Assembly (NCBI GenBank): GCA_950106755.1
Contig: OX467091.1
Location: forward strand, 15,021,538 to 15,085,537
Direction of reading: 5' to 3'
From: Climacium dendroides
Lineage: Eukaryota > Streptophyta > Bryopsida > Hypnales > Climaciaceae
DNA: 64,000 bases
Shown: piece by piece, positions 47,919-61,001 of the stretch
Numbering within the stretch: the stretch's first letter is position 1
Layout: every line of letters starts with the position of its first letter
Program-made: the position numbers and the translations under genes
The notes under the pieces: generated by a model
The model's database searches: none
What the model saw: only the letters and a program-made list of their open reading frames with translations
What the model was told of the DNA's origin: nothing

Positions 47919-50900
47919 ATGAGCGGCACTCTGTTGGAGCAGACGCGGGGCTTTCATGAGGAGATTGAGCGGCTGGAGCGATGTGTAGTGCAGGAGCTTC
48001 AGAAGGAGACCAAATCGCACAAAGAGAGGTTGCACCAGAATCATCGTGTGAATAATATGCGCCATGCTATACTTGACGCCACGGGCAAGCTTGTGAGTTT
48101 GTTATTTCCTTTTCTCTTCTATCGCTATGGAGCGACTCTTTGCATTTCTCAGATTGCATCAATGTTTTCGTGCGTTCTTGGTGTCAACTTCCAATTTATT
48201 TCACAGTCTTGAATGAAGTAATGAGGGGGGAGGAGTCGGTAAAATTCCTCCTCTTGCTCAGCTCCTACTGATATGAAATTTGAATTCTATGCGATTTTTG
48301 ACGTTTCGCTAGAAGTCCGAGCTCTAGATTGGTTTATAGTTGTGATGTTAATTAGGTCTTCTGTGGTGCGGTCGTTCGTTCACTGGTGTAAGTGTCATTA
48401 TTGAGTTAAAATTGTTGCACGTATGTAGGTAGAGATTTATGCAGACAAGGACCATGCTCGGGAAGATGAAATTGCTGCTCTTGGCGGCCAAGGCGTTGGT
48501 CAGAATTACTTCACATCGTTTTACGAGCGATTTAAAGAAGTAAGTGAAGTTTGTTATTTTGATTTGCCATTGATTTTGCTATTTAGCCTTGTGCTTGAGA
48601 ATGTTAGATTTTCTGGCGTCGTGATCGGTAGTACTGTCTCTGTTCATGTCTTAAACCCAGGCTCCTTTGGCAACCAGAAAATCAGTGTAGAACGCACAAT
48701 GCACCAGTGGAAGGTGCGACTTATGGTTTTAGGGTTTAGCTAGACCATTCCAAGCATGCCAGTATTTGAAAACGGCTGCACGGCCATAGGTGTGCATACT
48801 CTTATCACTGTTGGTCTCTCGCAGGTAAGGGAGTACCATAGACGCCATCCTAATGTCCGGGAGGCTGTTACAGCGGATGATCCTGAAGAGTATCTCAAGG
48901 AAGAGCCTTACATCGACTTCAGTGGAGAGGTAGAGCCCTGGATCTCGCACTGCTGCTCTCTCACTCTCGCTCTCACCCCCTTCTATGCAGTTTCTTGTAG
49001 AATATGCTGCCAGAAGTCGGTTTGGAGGCATACTACTAGCAAAGTCGTGTGATTGAATAGTTTCTCTTAGATCTATTTAGGAGCTTGTGCAATCAGTCTT
49101 GCGTCTGAGAGAAAGTCATCACAGCTTCAAGATCGCTGCGTGCTTTCCGGGTATACCGATTTAGGGTTTGGATCAGCGCATATTGTTACCGTCAATTTTT
49201 GTAGAATGAAATTTGAGTCCTTGTTTTGGCAATGATAGGATGCAGTCTATACGTTTGAGTATAACCTAATGCAGTCTCCGTCTATTAGAGTGATTGGGTT
49301 TGTGATCTCATTATATTCTGAAGATATTTATTTTATGTTCAGGAAGCGTATGGAAGATACTTAGATCTGCATGAGCTTTACAATCAGTTCCTGAACTCCA
49401 AGTTTGGGCAGCCTACGGAGTACTCCGTTTTTCTAGACGAGTTTTCACAAACACATAAGATCTCACGTGGTGTCAAGTTAACAAAGTAAGTCTCGTTCTT
49501 CTTTGTTGTTTACCGTATTCCCTTGCAATTTTGAACTTCCTGTTACCAGTCATTGTGCGCCTTGAATGAATAGGTCGGGAGCATGCTCTTAACTATTTTC
49601 TGTGAATTGCAGACAATATCAAGACTACTTAAAATCAATGACAGATTACTTGCTTTCATTTTTTGAGCGTACTCAACCTCTACAAGACGTGGATAAGATC
49701 TTTGCCAAGGTCAGTATGCATCACAATCAGTTGTTATTTTTCTCCCAGCCAACATTGTGATATCAGATTACTTCCATAGCAGTATTTGGATTTCACCTGG
49801 TATGGATTTGCATAATTTTGCTCTTCTTTATTTTTTGTGCATCTTATGTGGAGACCGTCCAGCAGGCTCTATTCTTAAGTTACATATTTTCTATGCAGGT
49901 CGAAGCAGAGTTTGAGGAGAGATGGAATGCTGGAACTGTCCAAGGGTGGGAGGACAAGGGTGTGGGAACTGAACAGACCTCCTCCAGGGGACAGCCGCTT
50001 GTTGATGTTGACGATTACGATAGTGTCGAGGAGCTCATGGAGCTTGGCCCTGATCGCCTTAAAGAGGTACATTTTTGCAGTGTCTCCTGGTACCTGAGAT
50101 CAAGTGACTCAAGTCTTTTAAGTGTTATCTCGGTTTAAGGTGTTCCAAATCCAATTGTTGAATCACGAGTGAGCGTGCTTGGGTGAGTGAGCTATGTGCA
50201 AAACTGCGGACAAATTAGAATGTTACCACTTCGAAGGTTTTGACCATCTTCTTTTAAAATGTATGTTATAGTTTTAAAATACTGGTATACTTACTAACAT
50301 AATTTGAGAATTTTTCCAGGCTCTTGCAGCATTGGGATTAAAGACAGGTGGCACTGTTCAACAACGTGCAGAGCGTCTTTTTCTTACTAAGGTGAGTTTA
50401 TCTTGCATTTTAGTTGAGGAGATTTCTCGGGAAAATGGTTAAACTTTTGGTTTCAGTATTTTTGCTCCTTTCTTGCTTATTGCAGTACGAAGTTTACGTT
50501 GGGCGATCATTGCTAGAAAACTATCAATCTTCGTCTAAATTCTGATTCGTTTCATGTGGAGACTCTCTGGCACCTGAGTGAGTTGAGGTTTGGAATTTTG
50601 GTTGATAGGGAGTTGCGCTTGAAGACCTTGATCGTAAGCATTTTCCCAAGGGTTACCAAACCCCAAACTCAAAGAAGTCACAGAAGGAGATTGCACAGCA
50701 AATTACTGCCTCTCAATCAGTTGCCTTGGCTGAGGTGAAGATGCAACGTCTATGTGAGCTTTTGCAAGAGGTATACCCTTGTGACTTTGACTGAACCTGC
50801 CTTGATTGAGCATGTCTTATCTGATTCTATCTATTGCGCCAACGTATAAATATTTTTGGAGTGGTTGCCAAGGTAACTAAGTCTCGTGGTTTCTATTGTT

Positions 50901-52224
50901 AGGGTTGATTTGGGAGGTGTTGTAAGCGTATTGTAAGCACTGGGTAATTTGTTTAATGCAGGCTATTGAAGAAACGAAGTCACATGTTGAGAAGAAGCAA
51001 GCTCTAACTTACGAAGAGATGGAAGTTGAGCGGGAAGAGGTATTCTGTTTGATGTTTTGATATTCAGCCCCATTGATTGATATTGTCGCTTATTTACTGA
51101 TCTAATTAAGCGGTCAATAACTTCACAGTTCAATAATAGCTATTCATCTTGCTGCAAATTGTTTTCCTTACTGACCAATGACTGTTGTGTTGCTTTGAAT
51201 GTCTGTGTTTGAGAGCAGGAAGAAGTGGCTCACGAGAGTGAGAGTGAAGACGAGGAGCAGGCGATCTATAATCCCTTGAAGCTGCCAATGGGATGGGATG
51301 GCAAACCTATTCCTTATTGGCTGTACAAACTGCATGGACTCGGTCAGGTAGGACATCTATATCATCTTCCTATCAGAGAGTTCTCAACGTCTTCTCTTTT
51401 TATAGAACTTATCAATAATTTGGGCCTCGAATTTTGCATTCTATTTTTCAGTCCATATTACGTGGAGGTTTTGTAATGTAGATGCCAAACTCTTGAATTC
51501 TTAAGCGTCACAAGCTTTTTATGAACTTGCAGCTTCGTACGTGTTCCTTGATGATCAATCGCAGAAATGGTACATTCTGTTGCCTAGAGAGTAAATATTA
51601 GATGTTTGAACGGACAGTTTTTTGCCAGGACTAATGATTATGCCGATTTACAGGAGTTCAAATGCGAGATATGTGGGAATTACAGTTACTGGGGTCGGCG
51701 GGCTTTTGAGCGACACTTTAAAGAGTGGAGACATCAGCATGGCATGCGCTGTTTGCGCATTCCAAATACCAAAAACTTCCATGAGATCACATCAATCAAG
51801 GTATGATCCAATGTGATGTATCACCCATTGCAGTCGTTGCTATTTGTAGTTGTGTAATTTGTGCACATGCAATCCTTTTAGGAGTCTCCTTTTCACTCTA
51901 CTGATTGTAAAGTTTAACCGCACCAATTTCTCTTGACTTGCTTAGTATTTCACTAGATTAGCTTAGTATGCCTCTTTCTTCGATAGCATGGCTCACGTAA
52001 GACCCTTCTGCGGTTCATACGAATTTGAGATGTATGGATACGCTTGGTCCTTTATGCAACTTGTTTTATGGTTACAGGATGCAAAAGCTCTGTGGGAGAG
52101 GATACAGGAAAGGCAAGGAGTCAACAAATGGCGCCCTGATCTAGAGGAAGAGTATGAAGATCTTGAAGGCAATGTCTACAACAAGAAGAACTACACTGAT
52201 TTGCAACGACAAGGACTTATTTGA
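47919..52224 (+). CDS. SF3A3: Splicing factor 3A subunit 3 (SF3a60/ATROPOS), 12 exons
   Basis: Exons: 47919-48092, 48429-48539, 48825-48929, 49343-49485, 49613-49709, 49899-50066, 50320-50391, 50609-50770, 50962-51039, 51219-51347, 51654-51800, 52078-52224. All phases agree and give 510 residues, close to the roughly 500 of plant and animal SF3a60. Seen: the N-terminal helix [30 protein letters not shown]; a SAP-like block near 252-290 ([18 protein letters not shown]); the block [20 protein letters not shown]; the C2H2 zinc finger near 414-446 ([20 protein letters not shown] then WRHQHG); and the C-terminus [10 protein letters not shown]. Known role: with SF3a120 and SF3a66 it forms SF3a, which joins the U2 snRNP and helps branch-point recognition in the nucleus. 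The start is the first ATG and aligns with homologues. Confidence 0.97.
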
Positions 52225-53822
52225 GTTACGTGTGAACAATCTTTTCTTGGCACCTTAGTTTATCCATCTGTCAGCGCTTAAACGATCGCTATCTGAAAGA
52301 ATTGATAGCAACCTAGTGCCAGCTGATTGCTTGCTTTTCAGAAACCCTATGCACCGATTGGTGCTGCTACAGGGCACACGATATTGTCTGCTGGAACTCT
52401 TGAACACCACGGACTCTCATCAAAATGGTTTTCCTTGTGTAGTCCTTTCAAGGGATTCTGCGACTGCTGTAGTAGATCAGTAGACGAGCTTTAGTCGGAA
52501 GATCCACGATGTATCCGTCCAGTCTGTGATGAATAGTGATACATTTAACGACTTGATTGTCGTTTTGTTCTGATCAGCTGTAGAGTTGATGGCATGTTAC
52601 TGAACCTGACTTTCGAAGCTTCTCTGTCTCATCTTTCCTTTGCATCAGCTGTATTTTGTTATTTAGGTGAAGGATTAACTTGCATAGTCGGTGGTCGTGT
52701 TGCGAACATGCTTGTTCTGTCAAGTTTCTGTCGTGAGCCTACTCTTGTTCACGTCCATCTCCTGAAGACCGTGAAAATCCTTTGGCCTGAACACTTGTTG
52801 CAGGGACAGGAGACAGGAGCAGCTCGTCACATAATACCAACGGCAACGTGCATTTGGTGCTCATATTGGTGCATTATTTACAAGATGGATCCTAATGTCT
52901 TTTGCCCACCAGGACTTGCTGCATTATTTTACAAGGAGGATCCTAATGTTTTCACATGTCGGTTTCAAGACTTTTAGGTAGCTGGTTCTTAGACAATCAA
53001 TGCTGTCACCCATGTATAAGTTAAGGGAACAAGGGACCTGAGGGCAATGATGGGAATTCATTGAAAACGTCAAACATTTTGTGGGTCATCATGCATGCAT
53101 GCTTGCAATAAATGATATGCTGGAATAATAGTATGGAATCACACACACCCCATTTTTGAAGGGGGGGACCGAGTTTTCTGATGCTGATGCTGCACTACAT
53201 GTCCCTCCCAAAAGGCCTCGAGTGATAGAAAGGAGAACAAAAGGACCATCCCATTATGCACTCCATCATGGCGATACCCCCCCCCCAATCCAAACAAAAC
53301 AAAATTGGGTTCCCAGGTCTCCAAGAATTTTTTATTTTATAAAAAACAAAACAAAAACACTGATTGCCAACCCTCTTTTTCCAAGTCCAAAATGCACAAC
53401 GGTTGTCGTTTGGGTACTCATCAACTTTCAAAAATCAATAAAGGCACGAAATCAGTAGATTGCCTCATTGAAGAAGGCTCTTTGTTCAACCACAAATCTC
53501 TCTCGCGCACACTTGTTTGACAAGACCAAGACGGAAAAAAGGTCGACTCACGACAAAAATAAATAAATAAATAAATAAAATTTTGAAGATAGTTTATATT
53601 CCTCTCCTTGTAATGAATTGGATCAAATGTAATGGAACTTTTTTTTTATTTCCTTTTCTTTTTCCTAAACCAATGAGTAATGGAACTTTTTGATAATCGC
53701 AAGTAGAGACAAGGAACGGAAGCAAGGTGGACACAAAAATGAGAGCCATGGTTGTCCCTTTTAGAAGCCGAGAAAAGGGGAGGCACAACAATACAACACG
53801 TCCGTCCATCAAGTTCGAATTT
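52225..53822. other. SF3A3 3' flank and spacer, no gene seen
   Basis: The first several hundred bases are probably SF3A3 3' UTR. A short near-repeat (AGGATCCTAATGT, near 52884 and 52937) makes the 52594-52977 frame look slightly ordered, but it has no recognisable product. An AAAT simple repeat sits at about 53562-53580. Confidence 0.45.
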
Positions 53823-53823
53823 C

Positions 53824-53871
53824 TTGGGAGGAATTGTTGTTGGGAAGAATTGTTGTTGGGAGGAATTGTTG
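53824..53871. repeat. 16-bp tandem repeat, 3 copies
   Basis: TTGGGAGGAATTGTTG is repeated three times head to tail, with a single G-to-A change in the middle copy. Confidence 0.85.
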
Positions 53872-54799
53872 TCGAAGTTTAGTTGATGACGGTGTCGAGA
53901 CGAGGGGGCTCCTGGGTATTCAATAAACTAACGCTGCGACATCATTGTGGAGAATCCAATAAGAGTTTTGTCATTTGGTGCTTGACCAATTCAACGAATT
54001 TCCTCGACATGGATGGCACGGCACGGCACGGCCCCTTTTGCAGGGGACGATTCCTTCAGTTGGTGGTAAGGTACCCACAAATCAAATGTCAGTATGTAGA
54101 AGATGAGAGAACCAAAAAGGTTTGTGTTGGAAATTTTTAAAATTTAAATTTTTTTTTTTAAAATGGGTTCAATTTGTTTGATGGGCTTTGGCTTCTTGTA
54201 AGAGCGGTCCTGGGAGACCATTCATTGATTGGAAGTGCCGATGGACTCGTGCCTGTCAGAGGCTCAAAAGTTTTTTTTTGTACAAACCCAAAGTTCCAGA
54301 TTATGTCATGGTTGCGTAATTCAGTGGAAAACACCCAAAGTTTGTTTGAAACATTTGAAATAAGGGTAGAACTTGCCCATTACCACACCGATTTGCTACC
54401 GAGGTGCTTTGGAGAAGCTCTTTTGTCAACTCTCCCATATTGGAGAGTTTTGAGAGGAGTCAATTGCAAAAAGAATGAAGACATTCCGACAAGAAGTGAA
54501 TTTCCTGTGATTTTTCAAAGCTGAAATGCTAAACTCAGAATAGCCCCTTTTGTTGAAGCATACAAACCATCTTAGAAAAAGGTAAATATCAAGCCAACCA
54601 TCTTGAAAATGCGTTAACATTTTTAAACATTTGTAAGTTGCGCTTTGGTAGAAAACTTTTGGAACAAAGTAATGTGCTCTGAAAGCGCCCTTGGCCCTTG
54701 TATTGCTTTGAAAAAGCGATCATGAAACAAAGGTACACCATTTTTTCCTTTCTTCCATGTACCAACAACGTACATTCCAACAGGTGGTCCCTTTCCATG

Positions 54800-54960
54800 A
54801 CCATGATTGCATTTCAACTTCAAAAATTCGTAACTAATTCCACAAAGCTCCAAAAAATATGAAACAACTTGGGTTGGGTGCGAATTTTGTTCCTCTTCCT
54901 ATAAAAATTCACCCAAAATTGCTGCAGGGAGCTTAGCTTCCCCCCAAATGCAATCACCTC
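54800..54960. repeat. Diverged relative of the 55.6-kb MITE interior
   Basis: The blocks CTTCAAAAATTCGTAACTAA, TTCCACAAAGCTCC, AAAAAATATGAAAC and AACTTGGGTTGGGTG appear in the same order as in the elements at 55581-55914 and 55939-56275. Full ends were not found. Another weak relative lies near 7265-7330. Confidence 0.4.
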
Positions 54961-55580
54961 TCCAAAAGGTTGCTTCCAGAGCAAACTATGGACCTCAACC
55001 AACTTCTACTGCAAGATCAGTGATGCGTTGAGCAGACTTGACTCAGTACAACTTTTTGTAATCACTCGAATGGTTGACAGTCCGTAGTTGACGACATCAT
55101 GTGTACGTTACTAATAATCGGCAGCTTAAGTTTTATGCTCTCACACAAGTTTACAAATCTGGAGCTCTTACAGAAGATGCTAGCCCTGCAAGTCACCTAC
55201 CATGTCTGATACACACTCATACACATTCTTTTTTTTTTTTAATTTTTAAAAAAAATTCTCTATTTTTTTTTTTTTAATCTATGTTTGTACTTTACGTAGT
55301 GCCAGGGATGGACGGCTTCGCATGGGCAACTGAAAACATGTGACTGGGCAGCTCCAATCCTGACAAATTGAAACGCTATGATTCCAAAGTCGCCATCTAT
55401 CTCATTCTCCGGCCTTTCAAGGGCCTGCAAGAAGGACAAGCTGGGGTACACTCAATTGGCAGAAAAAAAAATGAAAAAAAATAAAATATAGGTAACTTAC
55501 TCTCACTCAATCTGGGAAAAAAAATTTAAGAATTTTTTTTTGTTTTAATGGCATTGCTGAAAGTAGGTGGCTGCTGGTGA

Positions 55581-55914
55581 TAAGGTAACAGGCTCTGAAA
55601 TCGCACAGGCTCTAAAACCGCCCACGTCCTCAAAATGTACACTGTGCATACATGTTGCTTTCTCATAGCCTTTAACAATGTAGAAATCGTGTACATTTTA
55701 GGAGGTGGGCGATTTTAGAGCCCTATGAAATTTCAACTTCAAAATTTATTTAAGTAGTTCCACAAAGTTTCAAAAAATATGAAACGATTTGGATTAGATG
55801 TCAATTCCACTTATCTCACAAGGAAAATGAACTGAAAATTATTTTAAGAAGCTTCTCATCCCCAAAAATTCAGTTTTAGCTCTTAGGTGGGCGATTTCTG
55901 GACCTATTACCTTA
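55581..55914. mobile_element. TAAGGTAACAGG MITE, tandem copy 1
   Basis: The 334-bp element starts TAAGGTAACAGGCTCTGAAA (then TCGC) and ends GGGCGATTTCTGGACCTATT followed by ACCTTA, an inverted pair. Inside is a second inverted pair: ATCGCACAGGCTCTAAAACC against GGTGGGCGATTTTAGAGCCC. TA at both edges is compatible with a TA target site. Confidence 0.8.
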
Positions 55915-55938
55915 ATTGAAAGCCAACTTCATTGGTAG

Positions 55939-56275
55939 TAAGGTAAACAGGATTTGAAATCGCACAGGCTCTAAAACTGCCCGTATCCTCAAATGTAGAA
56001 TATGTGTACATGTTTCTTTTTCATAGCCTTCAGTAATGTACGAAAAAATGTACATTTAAAGAGGTGGGCGATTTTAGAGCCCTGTGCCATTTCACCTTCA
56101 AGATTTCGTAACTCATTCTACAAAGCTCCCCCCAAAGCATGAAACGACTTGGGTTAGACGCCAATTCCACTTGTCTTTCTAGAAAAAAATTTATTGAAAA
56201 ATGTTTCAAGAAGCTTCGCCTCCCCCAAATTCAGTTTCAACTCTTAGGTGGGTGATTTCTAGATCTGTTACCTTA
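55939..56275. mobile_element. TAAGGTAAACAGG MITE, tandem copy 2
   Basis: This is a second copy of the same element in the same orientation, separated from copy 1 by only 24 bp. It starts TAAGGTAAACAGGATTTGAA and ends TCTAGATCTGTTACCTTA. It keeps the internal GGTGGGCGATTTTAGAGCCC block. Two head-to-tail copies of one MITE are unusual. Confidence 0.8.
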
Positions 56276-56456
56276 GTGTGCATTAAGGTAGACAAGGTTA
56301 TTACCACCCTAATTTGCAATTTGAATATCTTGGGGCCAATTCAAAGAGGGGCACATTTTTTTTCTTCCAAAGGTGACTGTGATTGTTTTATGAATGAAAC
56401 TCAAGTGGAATCATAGTTTTTTTATTAAACTTGTAATTTCTGTGAATTTTTGAAGT

Positions 56457-56580
56457 CATTACAAAAAAACAAGGGTATAAATTACTTGTTCACAATGACT
56501 ACAAAACAATTATTTTGTAGTCATTGTTGTGCTTGTAGTCACTGCAAAAAAGTCATTTATATCCTTGTTTTTTTGTAGTG
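56457..56580. mobile_element. CACTA-type hairpin MITE with 3-bp duplication
   Basis: The 124-bp near-perfect palindrome has the left end CATTACAAAAAAACAAGGGT and a right end whose complement is CACTACAAAAAAACAAGGAT. The centre is AATGACTACAAAACAATTAT, closing on itself. AGT flanks both sides (56454-56456 and 56581-56583). CACTA ends with a 3-bp duplication are the hallmark of En/Spm elements. Confidence 0.85.
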
Positions 56581-56583
56581 AGT

Positions 56584-59500
56584 GGTCTATTCTAATATTA
56601 CAAAACCATCCATGGAGTGAAGTCATAAACCCCCTATAAACAACCTATAACCACCTTAAGTATTTACCAATAAAGGTTTAACACATTAATTCACTGATTT
56701 TGTTAGAAAAAAGAACAAATTTGAATATTTTTATGGATAGAATTGGAGCCAAAAGTAGAAGATGGAACTGAGCAATGAATGGAATCGGGTTGGTCTACCT
56801 TATTCAGAATCAAGGATGGCATATGAAAGATAGGAGGAAGAAAGAGAAAAATTAAATCATATCTTCAACATGCACAGGCACAAAATTTGAGACATGTACT
56901 CTACATCAAGTACGAATTGGGTGAAAACATCAAAAAATGTCAAAAAGAACATGGTTGGAGGCACTTTGTTCTAAAAATTAAACAAATGAACATTTTTGTA
57001 GTATTAGGAATTGAAAAACATGAATTTAAAAAAAACAAAGAATTTTTGAATAAGACATGTAATTACTATGAATTTTCAAAGTGAAAACTCACAAGACCAC
57101 TAAAACCATCATCACATAGCTTGGTTATAAAGCCAAAATTTAGAAATTCTAGCTGTTAGAAATGGGTGCACGGAGATCTTTAAGATGTTTTCACCTTATT
57201 ATTCCTTTATTTATTAGTGTTATTCATTTTTTTGAAGAGGGGATTTTTTATTTTCAAACAATTAAAGATAGCATTCCAAATAGCAATTCACAATAAAAGG
57301 AACAATTGAAAGTCTTAACCAATTTTTTGGGGCTTGTTAATTCCTTAAAACTAAGACTAAGGGTAGTCTAAAGTTTAAAAATGTGAAGAGTGATGTATTA
57401 TAACTTGTGTTGTAATTGATAAAGTAAAACTTCAAAGAATAATGTAACAACTACTTTCAAAGATTTTTTCATTCTAATTTATATTTTTAATCTAAGTTTT
57501 GGGCTAGAGATCACATCCATACATCTGAATCTTCTATTGTAGTAGCCAATTTTTATCAATGAAATAACTTTGAAATCAAAAAATGCAAAAACACTTGACA
57601 TTAATTTTGTTGAAGTGGCATGATTCAAGTGCCAAAACTTGTAACATATATGTACATGAAGGTCTAACATCTTGGACAAGTATAGTAGATTTATGTTTCC
57701 ATACAAGTGTTCTAAATAGTGACAAAGTAATACAATATCGCCAATTTCACAAAACTTGTACTATATCATATAATTTGGTGCACTTACAACTCAAATGCAA
57801 GCATGACTTTGGTGCTATGTATGTGAAACTAATCTTGAAAGTGTGTTATACACTTTCAATTGATCCATAACTTTTTGTATTTAAAAAAATTATATATTCC
57901 TGCATATATTATTTAGAATTTATTTTTTTAATTTGTAGAAATTTATTTGTTGTTTTGACAATTTTAGTACTATAGATAGTGTAGAATATCCAAAACAATG
58001 AATCTTACTAGGAAATTTTGAAAGAATGCTCTTCCACTTGACAAACAATGATTGTTTGTCAAGAAATTTTCTTAAAAAAAATTGCCTTCTATATGGGTGC
58101 AAAGAAGGCTCCATTCAATGCATATTTCTACTAATTATACTCAAAAAGACTTTTCTATCACTTCAATCATTACATCGCATCTCCAAAAAGTTGTTAGAAT
58201 TTTGATTTTAATTTTAATTTTTATGGATATTTTTACTATTTTCTAAGTGTACCCATTCTTGTTTTTCTTACAAACACTACTCTCATTTAGTAACCATCTT
58301 GCATTGCAAACTCTACCAAAAATTGCAAAATGACCAGAATATTGTGAAATTTTAGATGAACATTTTCAACTCTCTTATTTGTCACTGAGCATTAAAGGTC
58401 ATCATTTCAAAAAATTCTCACTAAGATATGCTCCTTCAAAGTGAGTTACCATATTTTTCCATTGACTCAAAATAAACTTCAAGCTTAAATATCTACTAAA
58501 TTGTGCGGTCAAATAGTTTTAAATTTTTTGAGGTGCTCAACTTTAGGTGAACTATAAGATCTTGCGGTTACATTCTATCTCATCTCGAGAAAAATGAGCA
58601 AACAACTTGCTCAAGTTCTTGGCAACTTTGACTTGTTTTGAATTGAGTACACCCAAACCCTTGGATCATTAGGGATTAATTTGTTTTGTGCATAACTTTT
58701 GGAAAGTTTTTTGGGTCTTGAGCCTAAAATTTTGAAAATAAAATATTTATAATCTTCTAATAATTATCCAGGTTTGATTTGTTTTTTCTACAAGCTTGTA
58801 GTAGTAGACATACTACCTCTAAATGCAACAAAATCAGAAAGTATTTCATGCTTTTTTTATTGTTTGCCTAGTGAACTTTTATAAGTATTTTTTTCTTTAT
58901 TTTAGAATATTGATTTGACAAATTTCTAGCTATAGTGATTTTAAATTTAATAAATAACTTACATACCTTGTGAAGTTATTTTGATGGGCCATTTTTTGAA
59001 CTTGAAATTTTGTTTATAGAGGAAGCCATATTTCATTAGGTAATCATCCCTAACAAATATTATGAGCTTTTATGGTTTGTTGGAAATGGGACAAAAGAAC
59101 TTTTAAAGGTCTTTTTGAATTCAATTTTCAAATAAAAACATTAACAAAATATGCTTTGCTTATAACAATATTTTTACCATTGATGTAGGTTGACATTTCT
59201 CAATTTCCTATCAAAGTAATTAGCAATTTGGATTTTTTTTCCATCATTGACATGTTTTTGCTTAATTTATTTATTATAAAATGAGTACGAATATTATTTT
59301 GCTAATTATACCTCATCTATGGACACCGTTAAGTTGATTTGGAGCACTAAAGATTTCAATAGTCATCTACATAGAGCTAATTTAGACTTATATTTTAAGT
59401 TGTGAGCTCTAATAATTGTAAATAGGGCCAAAGGTTGTGAATTTTTTTCAATTAAAAAAATTTGACTTTAAATGTTAGGGTGTGACATACAATAGGGGTT

Positions 59501-59726
59501 ATTCATCATTGAGATCTATTGTAGCTTGGTTGATCACTTTAGGCTTTTGTAAGTACTTGATAATATTTTATAGTATTTATTATATAAATCTGGAGGGAGA
59601 AAATTTATCCATTAATTTTATTTTGTTATATTTTTATTTTTTAGGTATAGACCAAATTATTGGTAGAGGATGCAATCATTTGTGGAGCTTTTGAATGAAT
59701 TATCATCATTCACATATTATTCTTAT
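56584..59726. other. AT-rich spacer, no gene seen
   Basis: Only short low-complexity open frames occur (57583-57870, 57920-58114 minus, 59482-59694). No homology, splice pairs or terminal repeats were recognised. Confidence 0.5.
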
Positions 59727-60045
59727 GGGCAATTTCGTTAAAATGGCGAAATTCTTCTACTTTGGTAGTTTTTACAGTTCAGAGCGGGCGTTTTGAAGTG
59801 TACAAATGGCATAGATATCTTAAATCTATATCACTCTTAGATGTTTGAAATCTATACCGGTGTTAGATGTCACTTTTACAATTTAGATCGTGTAATCTGA
59901 AATCTGTAGTAGTCATAGATTTCTCAAATCTATAAATAACCAAGATTCTTGAAATCTATACCTGTCCTAGATGTCACTTTTACAATTCAGAGCGGGCGGT
60001 CTGAAAAATGGCACATGAAATACCGCCATTTTAACGAAATTCCCC
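59727..60045. mobile_element. MITE with GGGCAATTTCGTTAAAATGG ends
   Basis: The 319-bp element has left end GGGCAATTTCGTTAAAATGG (then CG) and right end CGCCATTTTAACGAAATTCC (then CC), about 22 bp of inverted repeat. Inside, TAGATGTCACTTTTACAATT and CAGAGCGGGCG words are repeated. The flanks ATTCTTAT and ATTCTTGA could be a decayed 8-bp duplication, which would suggest a hAT-like element. Confidence 0.8.
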
Positions 60046-60393
60046 ATTCTTGAATTATAGTTGAATGCTTGATTCAACTATTGGTTCACTAATGTAATCA
60101 CAAAGAACAAATTAAACGAATAATTAGTGAATTAGTGTCCCTTGTTCCACATAGAGTCATAGACATCAATTGTTAATACATACATAGTCTATTAAGTTTC
60201 GAATACACACTAGTTTCATTTCATTGATGGTTGGTTAGAAAGACAATTGTAATTTGTGAATGCTTTGATCAACAATACAAAATGTCAATTTTGTTATACT
60301 CAATAGAAATTCATTCTTTTCAAGGCAAGATCTTTGAAACATAAATCCGTATTAATCCTAGATTTTAGATATTCATGTCCAATTGTCTATATA

Positions 60394-60664
60394 CTCCCTC
60401 CATCCCAAAATGATTGTCTACAATTATGTTGATATTTTTTAGAGTCAATTTCATTAACCATGTTATAAAAATCACAATTAAAAAAGGTTCCAAATTTTAT
60501 ATCACTAAAATCAATGAAGAACATTGCATGTGTTCATTTCATTTACAACCCAAATAAAATTGACTACAAGGAAGTATTTTTTTGGACCTACTCAAAACAA
60601 CCTTAATTTGACATTCAATCACATTGGACATTCAAATTGGACAATCATTCCGCCACTAAGGGGG
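60394..60664. mobile_element. Stowaway-like MITE
   Basis: The 271-bp element has left end CTCCCTCCATCCCAAAATGA and a right end whose complement reads CCCCCTTAGTGGCGGAATGA. TA lies immediately outside both ends (60392-60393 and 60665-60666). The CTCCCTCCRTCCC end and TA target are the Stowaway signature. It is related at its ends to the nested element at 12207-12963. Confidence 0.8.
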
Positions 60665-60776
60665 TATGTCACAATTTTTGGCACTAGAATCATACCAACA
60701 TAATGGACCACCTAGGTATTAAGAATTTGAGTGTCAAAATCTTGGCACTCTCTACATATAACAATGTGTATATATA

Positions 60777-61001
60777 AGGTAATAGCATCCATAACCATTA
60801 CTGTACCTATAACCATCACCTCTAAAATCTTGGAAAATCTTGGGAATGAATGGTTGGCTGTTTAAAAATTCACAACTTATTCTCACATTGTCCAAATAAT
60901 ACATTTGAAAGTGCACATGAATTATTTTTCTCTTACTAGTGGAGTCCAATAATTTGTTGGATGCATATCACTAGACATTAACGGTTACGGGTGCAGCTAC
61001 C
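60777..61001. mobile_element. MITE copy B of the GGTAACAACACCC family
   Basis: The ends TAAGGTAATAGCATCCATAA and TTACGGGTGCAGCTACCTT are inverted. The interior is collinear with 5079-5382 but shorter by about 80 bp. That shorter form lacks the segment around GATGTGATTACAAGGATG. Confidence 0.7.

Noticed and set aside
52594..52977. 127-residue frame after SF3A3
   Set aside because: It lies in the likely 3' UTR/flank, has no family match, and its slight internal repeat is explained by a short duplicated DNA word.
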